Shown here: positions 1 to 5,434 of the stretch, piece after piece
Layout of the letters: each line of letters opens with the position of its first letter
Position numbering within the stretch: position 1 is the stretch's first letter
Origin: Bacteroidota bacterium
GTDB lineage: Bacteria; Bacteroidota; Ignavibacteria; UBA10030
Length of the DNA stretch: 5,434 bases
Assembly: GCA_025455125.1 (NCBI GenBank)
Contig: JALONE010000101.1
Coordinates: forward strand, 1 to 5,434
Direction: 5' to 3'
Made by a program: the position numbers and the translations under genes
The notes under the pieces: model-generated
The model's input: the letters and a program-made list of their open reading frames with translations, nothing else
Told to the model about the DNA's origin: nothing
Databases searched by the model: none

Positions 1-37
1 CAGCGCTGTATCTCATCCGCGCTCGGTAGCGGCCCTG

Positions 38-66
38 TTGCGTCCGTCGCGACTTCTCGCTATCTT
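38..66 (+). promoter_or_regulatory. Candidate sigma-70-like promoter for the pyr operon (weak)
   Basis: A TTGCGT hexamer at 38-43 and a TATCTT hexamer at 61-66 are separated by exactly 17 nt. They match the -35 and -10 consensus at 3 and 4 of 6 positions. Transcription would start near 73, upstream of the PyrR-binding loop at 95, which is what an attenuator requires. A second candidate, TTGAGT at 77-82 with TTAATC at 99-104, would start transcription inside the binding loop and is therefore less likely. Single hexamer matches like these occur often by chance, so this is only a candidate. Confidence 0.2.
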
Positions 67-94
67 CGAATCACTGTTGAGTTCTTTGGAGCGG

Positions 95-128
95 TCCTTT
101 AATCCCGATCCTGTGAGATGGGAAAGGA
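95..128 (+). promoter_or_regulatory. PyrR-binding loop (anti-antiterminator) in the pyr leader
   Basis: The RNA can fold into a hairpin with the hallmarks of the PyrR-binding loop known from Bacillus pyr leaders. The lower stem pairs TCCTTT (95-100) with AAAGGA (123-128). An A/A/T bulge lies at 101-103 on the 5' side. The upper stem pairs CCC (104-106) with GGG (120-122) and ATC (108-110) with GAT (117-119), with G107 bulged. The terminal hexaloop at 111-116 is CTGTGA, which fits the family CNGNGA loop. In the known mechanism, PyrR bound to UMP or UTP stabilises this hairpin, which blocks the antiterminator and lets the downstream terminator form. The pyrR gene starts 81 nt downstream, which supports the assignment. 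Protein binding itself is inferred. Confidence 0.82.
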
Positions 129-174
129 ACATGCCGGCCCTTTGAATCGTGTTGTTCAGAGGCCTCCTTTCCCA
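119..174 (+). promoter_or_regulatory. pyr leader antiterminator
   Basis: TGGGAAAGGA (119-128) is perfectly complementary to TCCTTTCCCA (165-174), giving a 10-bp core helix. The pairing can continue after a one-sided bulge at 129-135: GGCC (136-139) with GGCC (161-164), then TTTGAA (141-146) with TTCAGA (155-160), including one G-T wobble. This leaves an 8-nt loop at 147-154. The 5' arm uses the 3' half of the PyrR-binding loop and the 3' arm uses the 5' half of the terminator, so it is mutually exclusive with both. It should form when PyrR is not bound, allowing read-through into pyrR. This is the expected three-structure layout of a pyr attenuator. Confidence 0.78.
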
Positions 175-194
175 AGTGGATCGGAGGCTTTTTT
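162..194 (+). terminator. Intrinsic terminator of the pyr attenuator
   Basis: GCCTCC (162-167) pairs with GGAGGC (183-188). An inner TCC (170-172) pairs with GGA (178-180) across a small TT/TC internal loop, leaving a CAAGT loop. A run of six T follows at 189-194, and four more T lie at 197-200. The terminator ends just before the ribosome binding site of pyrR, so when it forms the whole pyrRBC operon should be shut off. Its 5' arm overlaps the 3' arm of the antiterminator. Confidence 0.85.
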
Positions 195-209
195 CGTTTT
201 GGAGGAAGC

Positions 210-752
210 ATGACACAAACAAAGCTTGTGGATGCGGATGGATTGAAGCGGACGGTCAACCGGCTGGCCCACGAGGTCGTGGAGAAGAACAGGGATGTCC
301 GCTCGCTGGCCATTGTCGGGATCCGGACGAGAGGAGAACATCTCGCACATCGCATCGCACAGAAGATCCGGGAGATCGAGGAGATCGACATACCCGTCGG
401 CATTCTCGACATCACCTTGTACCGCGATGATCTCCGGGGCCGCCTAGATCAACCGGAGTTGAAAAGCACAGAGATCCTCTTCGACATCTCGGGCAAGACG
501 GTCGTCCTTGTGGATGATGTCCTCTTCACCGGACGCACGATCCGGTCCGCGCTAAATGCGCTGATGGACATCGGCCGGCCCGCGCGCATCGAGTTGCTGG
601 TCCTCGTCGACCGTGGTCATCGTGAACTGCCGATCAAAGCGGACATCGTGGGAAAGAATGTCCCAACTTCTTCACGTCAGGAAGTCCGGGTGTTGATGAG
701 CGAATCGGACGGTGAGGATGGGATCTATCTCGTCGAACATGGAAATGCATAG
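210..752 (+). CDS. pyrR: PyrR, pyr operon RNA-binding attenuation regulator / uracil phosphoribosyltransferase
   Basis: This 180-residue protein has the usual length of PyrR. In the family it binds pyr leader RNA in the presence of UMP or UTP to cause termination, and many members also have weak uracil phosphoribosyltransferase activity. The PRPP-binding signature VVLVDDVLFTGRT is at residues 98-110 with its paired Asp and TGRT. Other family-like stretches are GIRTRG (37-42), DITLYRDD (67-74), LVDRGHRELPI (132-142) and VGKNVPTS (147-154). The start at 210 follows a GGAGG at 201-205 with a 4-nt gap. It is the first gene of the operon and lies directly after the PyrR-type attenuator, so autoregulation is expected. 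The pyrB start is 10 nt past its stop. Identity is secure; whether it keeps enzymatic activity cannot be read from the sequence. Confidence 0.96.
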   Translation: MTQTKLVDADGLKRTVNRLAHEVVEKNRDVRSLAIVGIRTRGEHLAHRIAQKIREIEEIDIPVGILDITLYRDDLRGRLDQPELKSTEILFDISGKTVVLVDDVLFTGRTIRSALNALMDIGRPARIELLVLVDRGHRELPIKADIVGKNVPTSSRQEVRVLMSESDGEDGIYLVEHGNA

Positions 753-758
753 GAGAGG
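751..758 (+). promoter_or_regulatory. Ribosome binding site deciding the pyrB start
   Basis: AGGAGAGG overlaps the last bases of the pyrR stop codon (750-752) and lies 4 nt before the ATG at 763. The reading frame is open further upstream, with ATGs at 712, 718 and 739, but those lie inside pyrR, and family-like sequence begins after 763. The overlap with the pyrR stop suggests translational coupling. Confidence 0.75.
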
Positions 759-762
759 CACT

Positions 763-1683
763 ATGGCCTTGGAGAGTCGGCATCTACTGGGATTGGAGGG
801 AGTGAGCAAGGAGGATCTGACACTGATCCTCGATACGGCGCGTTCGTTCCGGGAAGTGCTCGAACGCCCGATCAAGAAGGTTCCACCCCTGCAAGGAAAG
901 ACGATCGTCAATCTCTTCTTCGAGAGCTCGACGCGAACACGCATCTCCTTCGAATTGGCGGAACGCCGGCTTTCTGCCGACGTGGTGAACTTTGCGGCGT
1001 CGGGGAGCAGCGTGAGCAAAGGTGAGACGCTCAAGGACACGGCACGCAACATCGAAGCGATGAAGATCGACATGGTCGTCATCCGCCACGAATCAGCGGG
1101 AGCGCCGCATTTCCTGAGCCGCGTGGTTCGTGCGAATGTCATCAATGCCGGCGACGGACTCCACGAACATCCCACGCAAGGACTTCTGGATATGATGACG
1201 CTCCGGGAGAGGCACGGTTCGCTCGAGGGCATGCACGTGTGCATCGTCGGCGACATCCTGCACAGTCGTGTCGCCCGGTCGAACATCCATGGCCTCCGCA
1301 CCATGGGTGCGGACGTCTCGGTGTGCGGACCGTCTACCTTGATGCCCGCACGCATCGAAGACCTCGGTGTTCGGGTCTATCATCGGCTGGAAGACGTCAT
1401 CCCGAGCGTGGATGCCCTGAATGTCCTCCGCATCCAGCTCGAACGGCAGCATAGCGGCCTCTTTCCGTCGCTGCGCGAATATCATCGGTTCTTCGGCGTC
1501 ACCAAGGAACGAGTGGATCGTGCTCCCAAGCCGATCACGATCATGCATCCGGGACCGATCAACCGCGACGTGGAAATATCCGCCGATCTCGCCGATGGCG
1601 AGCACTCGGTCATTCTGGAACAGGTGACGAACGGCGTCGCTGTTCGAATGGCAGTCCTCTATCTGCTTGGGTCATCCAACTAG
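763..1683 (+). CDS. pyrB: Aspartate carbamoyltransferase catalytic chain
   Basis: The enzyme joins carbamoyl phosphate and L-aspartate to give N-carbamoyl-L-aspartate, the first committed step of pyrimidine synthesis, in the cytoplasm. The product is 306 residues, the usual catalytic-chain length. The carbamoyl phosphate motif STRTR is at residues 56-60 within FFESSTRTR. The SxxKGE-type loop carrying Ser83 and Lys86 is at 82-88, IRHE lies at 107-110, HPTQ at 136-139, GDILHSRVARS at 163-173, and the aspartate-side motif HPGPINR at 262-268. The active-site set looks complete. The start at 763 is chosen because of the AGGAGAGG just upstream and because an earlier ATG would add 17 atypical residues encoded inside pyrR. 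No regulatory chain gene (pyrI) is adjacent, so this is probably not the E. coli-type allosteric holoenzyme. It lies between pyrR and pyrC and should share the leader attenuator. Confidence 0.96.
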   Translation: MALESRHLLGLEGVSKEDLTLILDTARSFREVLERPIKKVPPLQGKTIVNLFFESSTRTRISFELAERRLSADVVNFAASGSSVSKGETLKDTARNIEAMKIDMVVIRHESAGAPHFLSRVVRANVINAGDGLHEHPTQGLLDMMTLRERHGSLEGMHVCIVGDILHSRVARSNIHGLRTMGADVSVCGPSTLMPARIEDLGVRVYHRLEDVIPSVDALNVLRIQLERQHSGLFPSLREYHRFFGVTKERVDRAPKPITIMHPGPINRDVEISADLADGEHSVILEQVTNGVAVRMAVLYLLGSSN

Positions 1684-1704
1684 GATCGAAGAAGGGAAGA
1701 ACGC

Positions 1705-2991
1705 ATGAATGTCGTACTCAAGTCCGCCCGCCTGATCGATCCCGCAACGCAGCGGGATGAGGTGATCGATATCCAGATCGTCGACGGTGTCATCGCGAAG
1801 ATCGGATCGGCGATTCGCGCGCAGAGCGATGCGCAAATCGTGGACATGAAGGGGGCTATCGCATCGCCGGGATTCATCGATATGCATGTGCATTTGCGGG
1901 AGCCCGGGTTTGAACACAAGGAAACGATCGCCACCGGATGCACCTCCGCTGCAGAAGGGGGATTCACGGCGGTGTGCTGCATGCCGAACACGAATCCGGC
2001 GATCGATGACGAATCGGTCGCGCGCTATGTGCACGAAGAAGGAAAGCGTGCGCTCGACGGACTTGTCGACGTCTTTCCGATTGGCGCAGTCACGAAGGGC
2101 CGAAAAGGAGAGGAACTCGCCCCGATGGCCGAATTGGCTGCGGCAGGGGCCGTGGGGTTCTCTGACGACGGAGCGCCTGTGGCGAACGCCGGGATGATGC
2201 GGAGCGCGCTGGAATATTCCGCGATGTTCGGCAAGCCGGTCATCCAGCATGCGGAAGAGCCCACCATGACAAAAGGGGGATGCATGCACGAGGGACGAAC
2301 GTCGACCCTGCTCGGACTCCCGGGCATCGCGCCGGTCGCGGAGGAAATGATGATCGCACGGGACATCATGTTGCTCCGTTATGCGCCGAAGGCCCGCTAC
2401 CACGTGGCGCATATCAGCACGCGCGCATCGGTCGATATCGTCCGCAATGCGAAGAAGGAGGAGCTTTCCGTCACCTGCGAAGTGACACCGCACCATTTCA
2501 CCCTGACGGACGAAGCTGTCACGACGTATGACACGAACACGAAGATGAATCCGCCGCTTCGAACAATAGATGATGTGCAGGCGATGAAGGAAGCGCTGCG
2601 CGACGGAACGATCGACGTCATCGCGACGGACCACGCGCCACATACGATCGACGAGAAGGAAGTCGAATACACGGCTGCTCCGTTCGGGATCGTCGGACTC
2701 GAGACCGCGCTGGGATTGGCGATGGTCGAACTGGTCGAGCCGGGATTTCTAACGCTGATGCAATTGATCGAGAAGTTGTCGGCGAATCCTCGCAGGATCG
2801 TCGGTCTCCCCGCGATTCGGATCGAAGAGGGGGCGACGGCGAATATGACCTTATTCCGTCCCGATGTTCGATGGTCCGTTGACATCGCAGCCCTGCGTTC
2901 GAAGTCAAAGAACTCACCTTTCCATGGACGTGTGCTCGTGGGCAAGGCGATGGGCATCATCAACAACGGCAAGATACGACTGAATGCATAG
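1705..2991 (+). CDS. pyrC: Dihydroorotase, class I (multi-domain-like, about 430 aa)
   Basis: The enzyme reversibly cyclises N-carbamoyl-L-aspartate to dihydroorotate, the step after PyrB. Its 428 residues and motifs place it with the long class I enzymes (Bacillus, Aquifex) and not with the shorter E. coli type. Metal-site residues are visible: HVHLRE with His61 and His63 at 61-66, GFSDDG with Asp154/Asp155 at 151-156, QHAEE with His182, HVAHIST with His236 at 233-239, and ATDHAPH with the expected catalytic Asp309 at 307-313. Substrate-site motifs MNPPLR (281-286) and PFGIVGLET (326-334) are also present. The amidohydrolase barrel is flanked by N- and C-terminal strands, ending in NGKI. The start at 1705 lies behind GAAGGGAAG (1691-1699), 21 nt after the pyrB stop. 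In Aquifex, class I dihydroorotase works in a complex with aspartate carbamoyltransferase; the adjacency here would fit that, as inference. Confidence 0.95.
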   Translation: MNVVLKSARLIDPATQRDEVIDIQIVDGVIAKIGSAIRAQSDAQIVDMKGAIASPGFIDMHVHLREPGFEHKETIATGCTSAAEGGFTAVCCMPNTNPAIDDESVARYVHEEGKRALDGLVDVFPIGAVTKGRKGEELAPMAELAAAGAVGFSDDGAPVANAGMMRSALEYSAMFGKPVIQHAEEPTMTKGGCMHEGRTSTLLGLPGIAPVAEEMMIARDIMLLRYAPKARYHVAHISTRASVDIVRNAKKEELSVTCEVTPHHFTLTDEAVTTYDTNTKMNPPLRTIDDVQAMKEALRDGTIDVIATDHAPHTIDEKEVEYTAAPFGIVGLETALGLAMVELVEPGFLTLMQLIEKLSANPRRIVGLPAIRIEEGATANMTLFRPDVRWSVDIAALRSKSKNSPFHGRVLVGKAMGIINNGKIRLNA

Positions 2992-3119
2992 CGGCAGGCG
3001 GGAAGCTGTCCACGAAAGTGCACAACCAGATGCGAAGCCCTTCGTTTGTGTTCGGAAATCAGCATGACCAGGCGGCATGCTGCTTGCAGGCACTGGACGG
3101 GAGGTTCAATCACAAGTCC

Positions 3120-3123
3120 GGAG
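3120..3123 (+). promoter_or_regulatory. Ribosome binding site deciding the lipoprotein start
   Basis: GGAG lies 6 nt before the ATG at 3130. The same frame is open back to an ATG at 3046, but only the 3130 start puts the hydrophobic signal peptide at the N-terminus. Confidence 0.6.
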
Positions 3124-3129
3124 TTTAAA

Positions 3130-3924
3130 ATGAAAACCGTTGCACTGTTTGTTTCTGTCGCGCTGCTGTTCGCTGGCTGCGTCAACGAGGCAGATGTCGA
3201 TACCGAAGCGCCATTTCCCCCTCAGGGCATTCGGACGATCTCTCTCGACGGGGCCGTTGAAATCTCCTGGTATCCAAGTCAGGCGCGAGACATCGCCGGA
3301 TACAAGGTGTGGGTCAGTGGATCATACGACGGGCAATACGAACTGATCGGCAGAACCACGCAAACGGTATACGTCGATGAAGGTGGCGTGAATGGTGTCA
3401 CCTACTACTATGCCGTCAGCGCGTATGATCGGGATGGAAACGAGAGCGAATTGAGCAAGGATGTGGTTTACGACACGCCTCGGCCCGAAGGCTACGACGT
3501 CACGATCACTGATCGATTTGTGACACCGTCGCTCGCCGGTTATGATTTTTCGACCTACTCGCGTGGGCAGTATGATGATGAATATACGGACGTGTTCTTC
3601 GAGAACATTTCAGGGATCTACCAACTCAGCGTCTGGAGCGATACAGACATCCAGGATATGGGATATACGGCATCCCTTGACGAAATATCCTCGGCACCGC
3701 TCGTGGGCTGGGCACCAAGCGGAACAGCGGAAGCGATCGTTGGCCACACGTATGTGATTTGGACTTGGGACGATCATTATGCCAAGGTCCGCGTGAAGCA
3801 GGTTGGTGCAGGAGGGGTGGTCTTCGATTGGGCATATCAGACGGCGGAAAAGAATCCCGAGCTTTCGCTCGCAAAGGGCAAGAACGTATCCAAACGCAAT
3901 CCACTCTCGCGACGTCCGCAATAG
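3130..3924 (+). CDS. Exported lipoprotein with one fibronectin type III domain, function unknown
   Basis: The 264-residue product starts with a lipoprotein signal peptide: Lys2, a hydrophobic stretch at 4-15, and the lipobox LFAGC with the lipidated Cys at 17. Mature protein should be anchored in an outer or inner membrane leaflet facing the periplasm or cell surface. Residues about 27-115 read as a fibronectin type III domain: a PxPPQGI start, a VEISWYPS strand, DIAGYKVWVS, and the typical TYYYAVSAYDRDGNES at 91-106. Residues about 121-235 form a second, beta-rich region rich in aromatic and acidic residues that I cannot assign. It includes GHTYVIWTWDDHYAKVRV at 205-222. The last 25 residues form a basic, probably disordered tail. 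The gene is separated from pyrC by 138 nt and followed by a strong stem-loop, so it may be its own unit. Ligand or partner is unknown. Confidence 0.85.
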   Translation: MKTVALFVSVALLFAGCVNEADVDTEAPFPPQGIRTISLDGAVEISWYPSQARDIAGYKVWVSGSYDGQYELIGRTTQTVYVDEGGVNGVTYYYAVSAYDRDGNESELSKDVVYDTPRPEGYDVTITDRFVTPSLAGYDFSTYSRGQYDDEYTDVFFENISGIYQLSVWSDTDIQDMGYTASLDEISSAPLVGWAPSGTAEAIVGHTYVIWTWDDHYAKVRVKQVGAGGVVFDWAYQTAEKNPELSLAKGKNVSKRNPLSRRPQ

Positions 3925-3949
3925 GGCCGCGGTCCACGTTGCTCCCCGA

Positions 3950-4014
3950 AGCGGCGGATTCCGGAACAGCAGTATCCGGAGCCGCCGCTCGTTCGTTGAT
4001 TTTCACTTCGTTTC
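3950..4014 (+). terminator. Probable terminator after the lipoprotein gene
   Basis: AGCGGCGG (3950-3957) pairs with CCGCCGCT (3982-3989), and TCCGG (3960-3964) pairs with CCGGA (3976-3980). This gives 13 bp, interrupted only by an AT/G internal loop, closing an 11-nt loop at 3965-3975. The hairpin starts 25 nt after the lipoprotein stop. The following 25 nt are T-rich, with TTTT at 4000-4003 and TTT at 4011-4013, but lack a continuous T tract right at the stem. Termination is therefore likely but may be incomplete; a protective 3' stem is the alternative. Confidence 0.55.
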
Positions 4015-4024
4015 CTGATACTTT
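3996..4024 (+). promoter_or_regulatory. Candidate extended -10 promoter for the 4032 gene
   Basis: TTGATT at 3996-4001 and TACTTT at 4019-4024 are 17 nt apart, and a TG one base upstream of the -10 hexamer (4016-4017) gives an extended -10 pattern. Transcription would begin about 7 nt downstream, at or next to the ATG at 4032, so the mRNA would be almost or fully leaderless. That agrees with the absence of any Shine-Dalgarno-like purine run before this ATG. The hexamers themselves are weak matches. Confidence 0.35.
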
Positions 4025-4031
4025 AATAGTC

Positions 4032-4469
4032 ATGCGTCTGATTCCACTCCTTGCGCTGATCATATCTGTCCATGCGAGGCCCGCCTCCCTATCGCCGGAG
4101 TACATCCGCGTCACTCAACTGGTCGACACGATCCGTGTGGATGAGTTCGCGCTCATTGAACGAGGAATCGCTGAGGGATCGATCGCATCGCAGGAAGACC
4201 TGTTTGGAGCCACCGTGACCTTGAGAGTCCTCGGTGATGACCCGGGACGGGTTTCGGGAAGTCAGGCCCGCTCGATCCTTGCCGGGTTCTTTCGCGTACA
4301 TAAGATCGTCTCATTTTCCTTCACGAAGATCGACCACCAATCCGACCGTCCGTTCGCAACGGGACGGCTCATCTGGATTGAACGGGGTATGCGGCGATCC
4401 GCGCAACTCTTCGTCGCGTTGCAACGCCACGCAGAGCGAATGACGATCTCGCACTTCAATGTCTATTGA
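4032..4469 (+). CDS. Small secreted protein, DUF4783-like
   Basis: The 145-residue product begins with a probable Sec signal peptide, residues 1-15 (hydrophobic core IPLLALIISV, cleavage likely after VHA), and has no lipobox Cys, so it should be a soluble periplasmic or secreted protein. The mature part has the order seen in DUF4783, a small cystatin/NTF2-like family common in Bacteroidota: an ALIERGIAEG helix (40-49), LFGATVTLRVLG (57-68), SGSQARSILAGFFRVH (75-90), an FSFTKI strand (95-100), FATGRLIWIE (108-117), and final strands LFVALQ and MTISHFNVY. This match is from memory of the family pattern and needs a profile search. The start at 4032 is chosen for the signal peptide; the frame is open upstream into the lipoprotein gene, but that part is out of register with it. 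No ribosome binding site is visible. The next gene overlaps its end by 11 nt. Function is unknown. Confidence 0.75.
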   Translation: MRLIPLLALIISVHARPASLSPEYIRVTQLVDTIRVDEFALIERGIAEGSIASQEDLFGATVTLRVLGDDPGRVSGSQARSILAGFFRVHKIVSFSFTKIDHQSDRPFATGRLIWIERGMRRSAQLFVALQRHAERMTISHFNVY

Positions 4470-5434
4470 TCCCTTCCGATCCTTCACCAGGATGTCCCTT
4501 CGTTCTCTCATCTCGAGTGCGGCGCTAGCCTCGTGTATTCTTCTCGCGGGGATCGCGGCACTGGATGCGGAGCGTCAGACGAATGCCCTCGTGGAGAGCC
4601 CGGGTTCGGTCGTCGCCCAGCGAGGCGAGGAACGGCGGAAGGTTGTCCAGACCGTATTCGAACAGCTGGTTGGCGTGTTGCGAGCCGAGGCGAATCGGAT
4701 CGCGCAAGCGGTACGAGACGGAACAGATGCTGCCGATGTCTTTGGATTGCTCGCGGGCGAAAACCGCCGAACTGGCTACACGCTCGAGCATGTGGGCACT
4801 TCAGGGACCATCGAGGCATGGGCGGGACCAAGTGTTCGAGCAATCGGATCATCTGAACAGCTTCCGCGCCAGGGCGCCGAAGTTGCCTTCTCCAAGAACG
4901 GATTTTGGACGTACGTGACGGTTGCGAGCACTGATGGTTCTCTCTTCCTCAGCAGCCCGCTCGCTTCGGAACTCCCGCTGAACAATAAGTACTTCCAGAG
5001 AAGGAACTTCGTCGACGATCTGTCGGAAATGCTCGGCGCGCGACCTGTCGTGCTGGTCAACGATGAGACGCCGGATCCCGCTGTGAATGGGTATGAACGT
5101 ATTCCGCTCGCCGCGGAACGGTCCGAGCGCTCCATTGCTCTTCTTCTGCCGTTGTCGACGCGAGATTCTCTCCAGGAGGAGATAGAAGACCAGTGGCGCG
5201 ATCGAATACGCCTGCTCGCCGCCGCGAGCGTTGTGCTTCTGTTGGTCATGCTTTGGCCCATCATCGGACGAGTTCGCCATTCGTGGATGCGACTCGGACT
5301 CCGGATTCTTATCGTCTGGTCGGCTCGCGCCGCATTGGTCGCTACCGGTGTTTCGAGTGCCCTCCGGGGCGAGATGCTGTTCGATCCGACCGTGTATGGA
5401 TCGGCATTTGGCTGGGGCTTGGTTGCCACACCGG
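4459..5434 (+). CDS. N-terminal part of a membrane receptor-like protein, possibly a sensor histidine kinase (runs off the window)
   Basis: The frame is open from 4459 to the window edge, 325 codons without a stop. The layout is a short N-terminus with Arg7, Arg11 and Arg15; a membrane segment at about 17-35; a mostly polar stretch at 36-250, probably periplasmic; a second membrane segment at about 252-269 (LLAAASVVLLLVMLWPIIG); Arg-rich residues 270-282; and a third segment around 283-300. The outer part has a helical, charged start (55-93) followed by shorter strands, including FWTYVTVAST and RPVVLVNDE, as in many extracellular sensor domains. This arrangement resembles sensor kinases, but no kinase, HAMP or other output motif lies in the window. 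ATG 4459 overlaps the previous gene by 11 nt; ATG 4492 (residue 12) is an equally possible start, and neither has a clear ribosome binding site. Overlap suggests co-transcription with the DUF4783-like gene. Confidence 0.8.
   Translation, partial: MSIDPFRSFTRMSLRSLISSAALASCILLAGIAALDAERQTNALVESPGSVVAQRGEERRKVVQTVFEQLVGVLRAEANRIAQAVRDGTDAADVFGLLAGENRRTGYTLEHVGTSGTIEAWAGPSVRAIGSSEQLPRQGAEVAFSKNGFWTYVTVASTDGSLFLSSPLASELPLNNKYFQRRNFVDDLSEMLGARPVVLVNDETPDPAVNGYERIPLAAERSERSIALLLPLSTRDSLQEEIEDQWRDRIRLLAAASVVLLLVMLWPIIGRVRHSWMRLGLRILIVWSARAALVATGVSSALRGEMLFDPTVYGSAFGWGLVATP

Noticed and set aside
3..29. A short open stretch ending in TAG at 27-29 that could be the end (ALYLIRAR) of an upstream + strand gene.
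   Set aside because: Only eight codons are visible and the other two + frames are also open here, to 102 and 145, so the frame cannot be chosen.
672..1355. Long open frame on the - strand across pyrB.
   Set aside because: It lies opposite an unmistakable pyrB with all active-site motifs; its product is Arg/Ser-rich and without recognisable domains.
1672..2643. A 323-codon open frame on the - strand across pyrC.
   Set aside because: It is antisense to a fully supported pyrC, and its His/Arg-rich composition is typical of a shadow frame in GC-rich coding DNA.
3033..3047. A small CGAA-GCCC-TTCG hairpin followed by TTTGTGTT after pyrC, considered as the operon terminator.
   Set aside because: The stem is only 4 bp and the T-run is broken, so it is too weak to call.
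3084..3110. TTGCAG (3084-3089) with TTCAAT (3105-3110) as a promoter for the lipoprotein gene.
   Set aside because: The spacing is only 15 nt and the matches are partial, so it is not distinguishable from chance.
3046..3129. Upstream extension of the lipoprotein gene to an ATG at 3046.
   Set aside because: It would bury the signal peptide and lipobox 28 residues inside the protein; the ATG at 3130 has a GGAG 6 nt before it.
2397..3185. A 262-codon open frame on the - strand over the pyrC end and the following gap.
   Set aside because: Most of it is antisense to pyrC and no domain, signal or ribosome binding site supports it.
4776..5429. A 217-codon open frame on the - strand near the right edge.
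   Set aside because: The + strand frame has clear membrane segments and an ordered layout, while this product is Ser/Arg-rich without structure.

Overview
The window reads almost entirely on the + strand and looks like a moderately GC-rich Gram-negative bacterium. A lipoprotein with a classical lipobox, a signal-peptide protein resembling the Bacteroidota DUF4783 family, and a PyrR-controlled pyrRBC cluster together suggest the Bacteroidota/Ignavibacteria/Kapabacteria neighbourhood. That placement is inference from gene style; no rRNA or other marker is present.

Positions 1-209 hold a leader with no supported gene. It contains what looks like a complete PyrR-type transcription attenuator: a PyrR-binding loop (95-128), an alternative antiterminator (119-174, with a perfect 10-bp core) and an intrinsic terminator (162-194). 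Positions 210-2991 are a tight de novo pyrimidine operon: pyrR (regulator), pyrB (aspartate carbamoyltransferase) and pyrC (class I dihydroorotase), with gaps of 10 and 21 nt and a ribosome binding site before each gene. PyrB makes carbamoyl-aspartate and PyrC cyclises it to dihydroorotate. PyrR should read UMP/UTP versus PRPP and close the operon by stabilising the binding loop so that the terminator forms. No pyrI, carAB, pyrD, pyrE or pyrF is seen in the window.

Positions 2992-3129 are a short intergenic stretch without a convincing site except the ribosome binding site for the next gene. Positions 3130-3924 encode an exported lipoprotein with one fibronectin type III domain and an unassigned beta-rich C-terminal part. 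A strong GC-rich stem-loop (3950-3989) follows, probably ending that transcript.

A second unit starts near 4032: a small secreted DUF4783-like protein (4032-4469), preceded by an extended -10 promoter candidate placed so that the mRNA could be leaderless. An overlapping membrane protein (4459 to the window edge, incomplete) follows. Its architecture, one N-terminal membrane anchor, about 215 residues outside the membrane, then at least two more membrane segments, resembles the sensory half of a receptor such as a histidine kinase, but the output domain lies beyond the window.

The best-supported item of special interest is the pyr leader, whose three mutually exclusive RNA structures can be read base by base. 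I see no mobile element, CRISPR array, tRNA or rRNA, and no evidence of an unknown defence or other exotic system.
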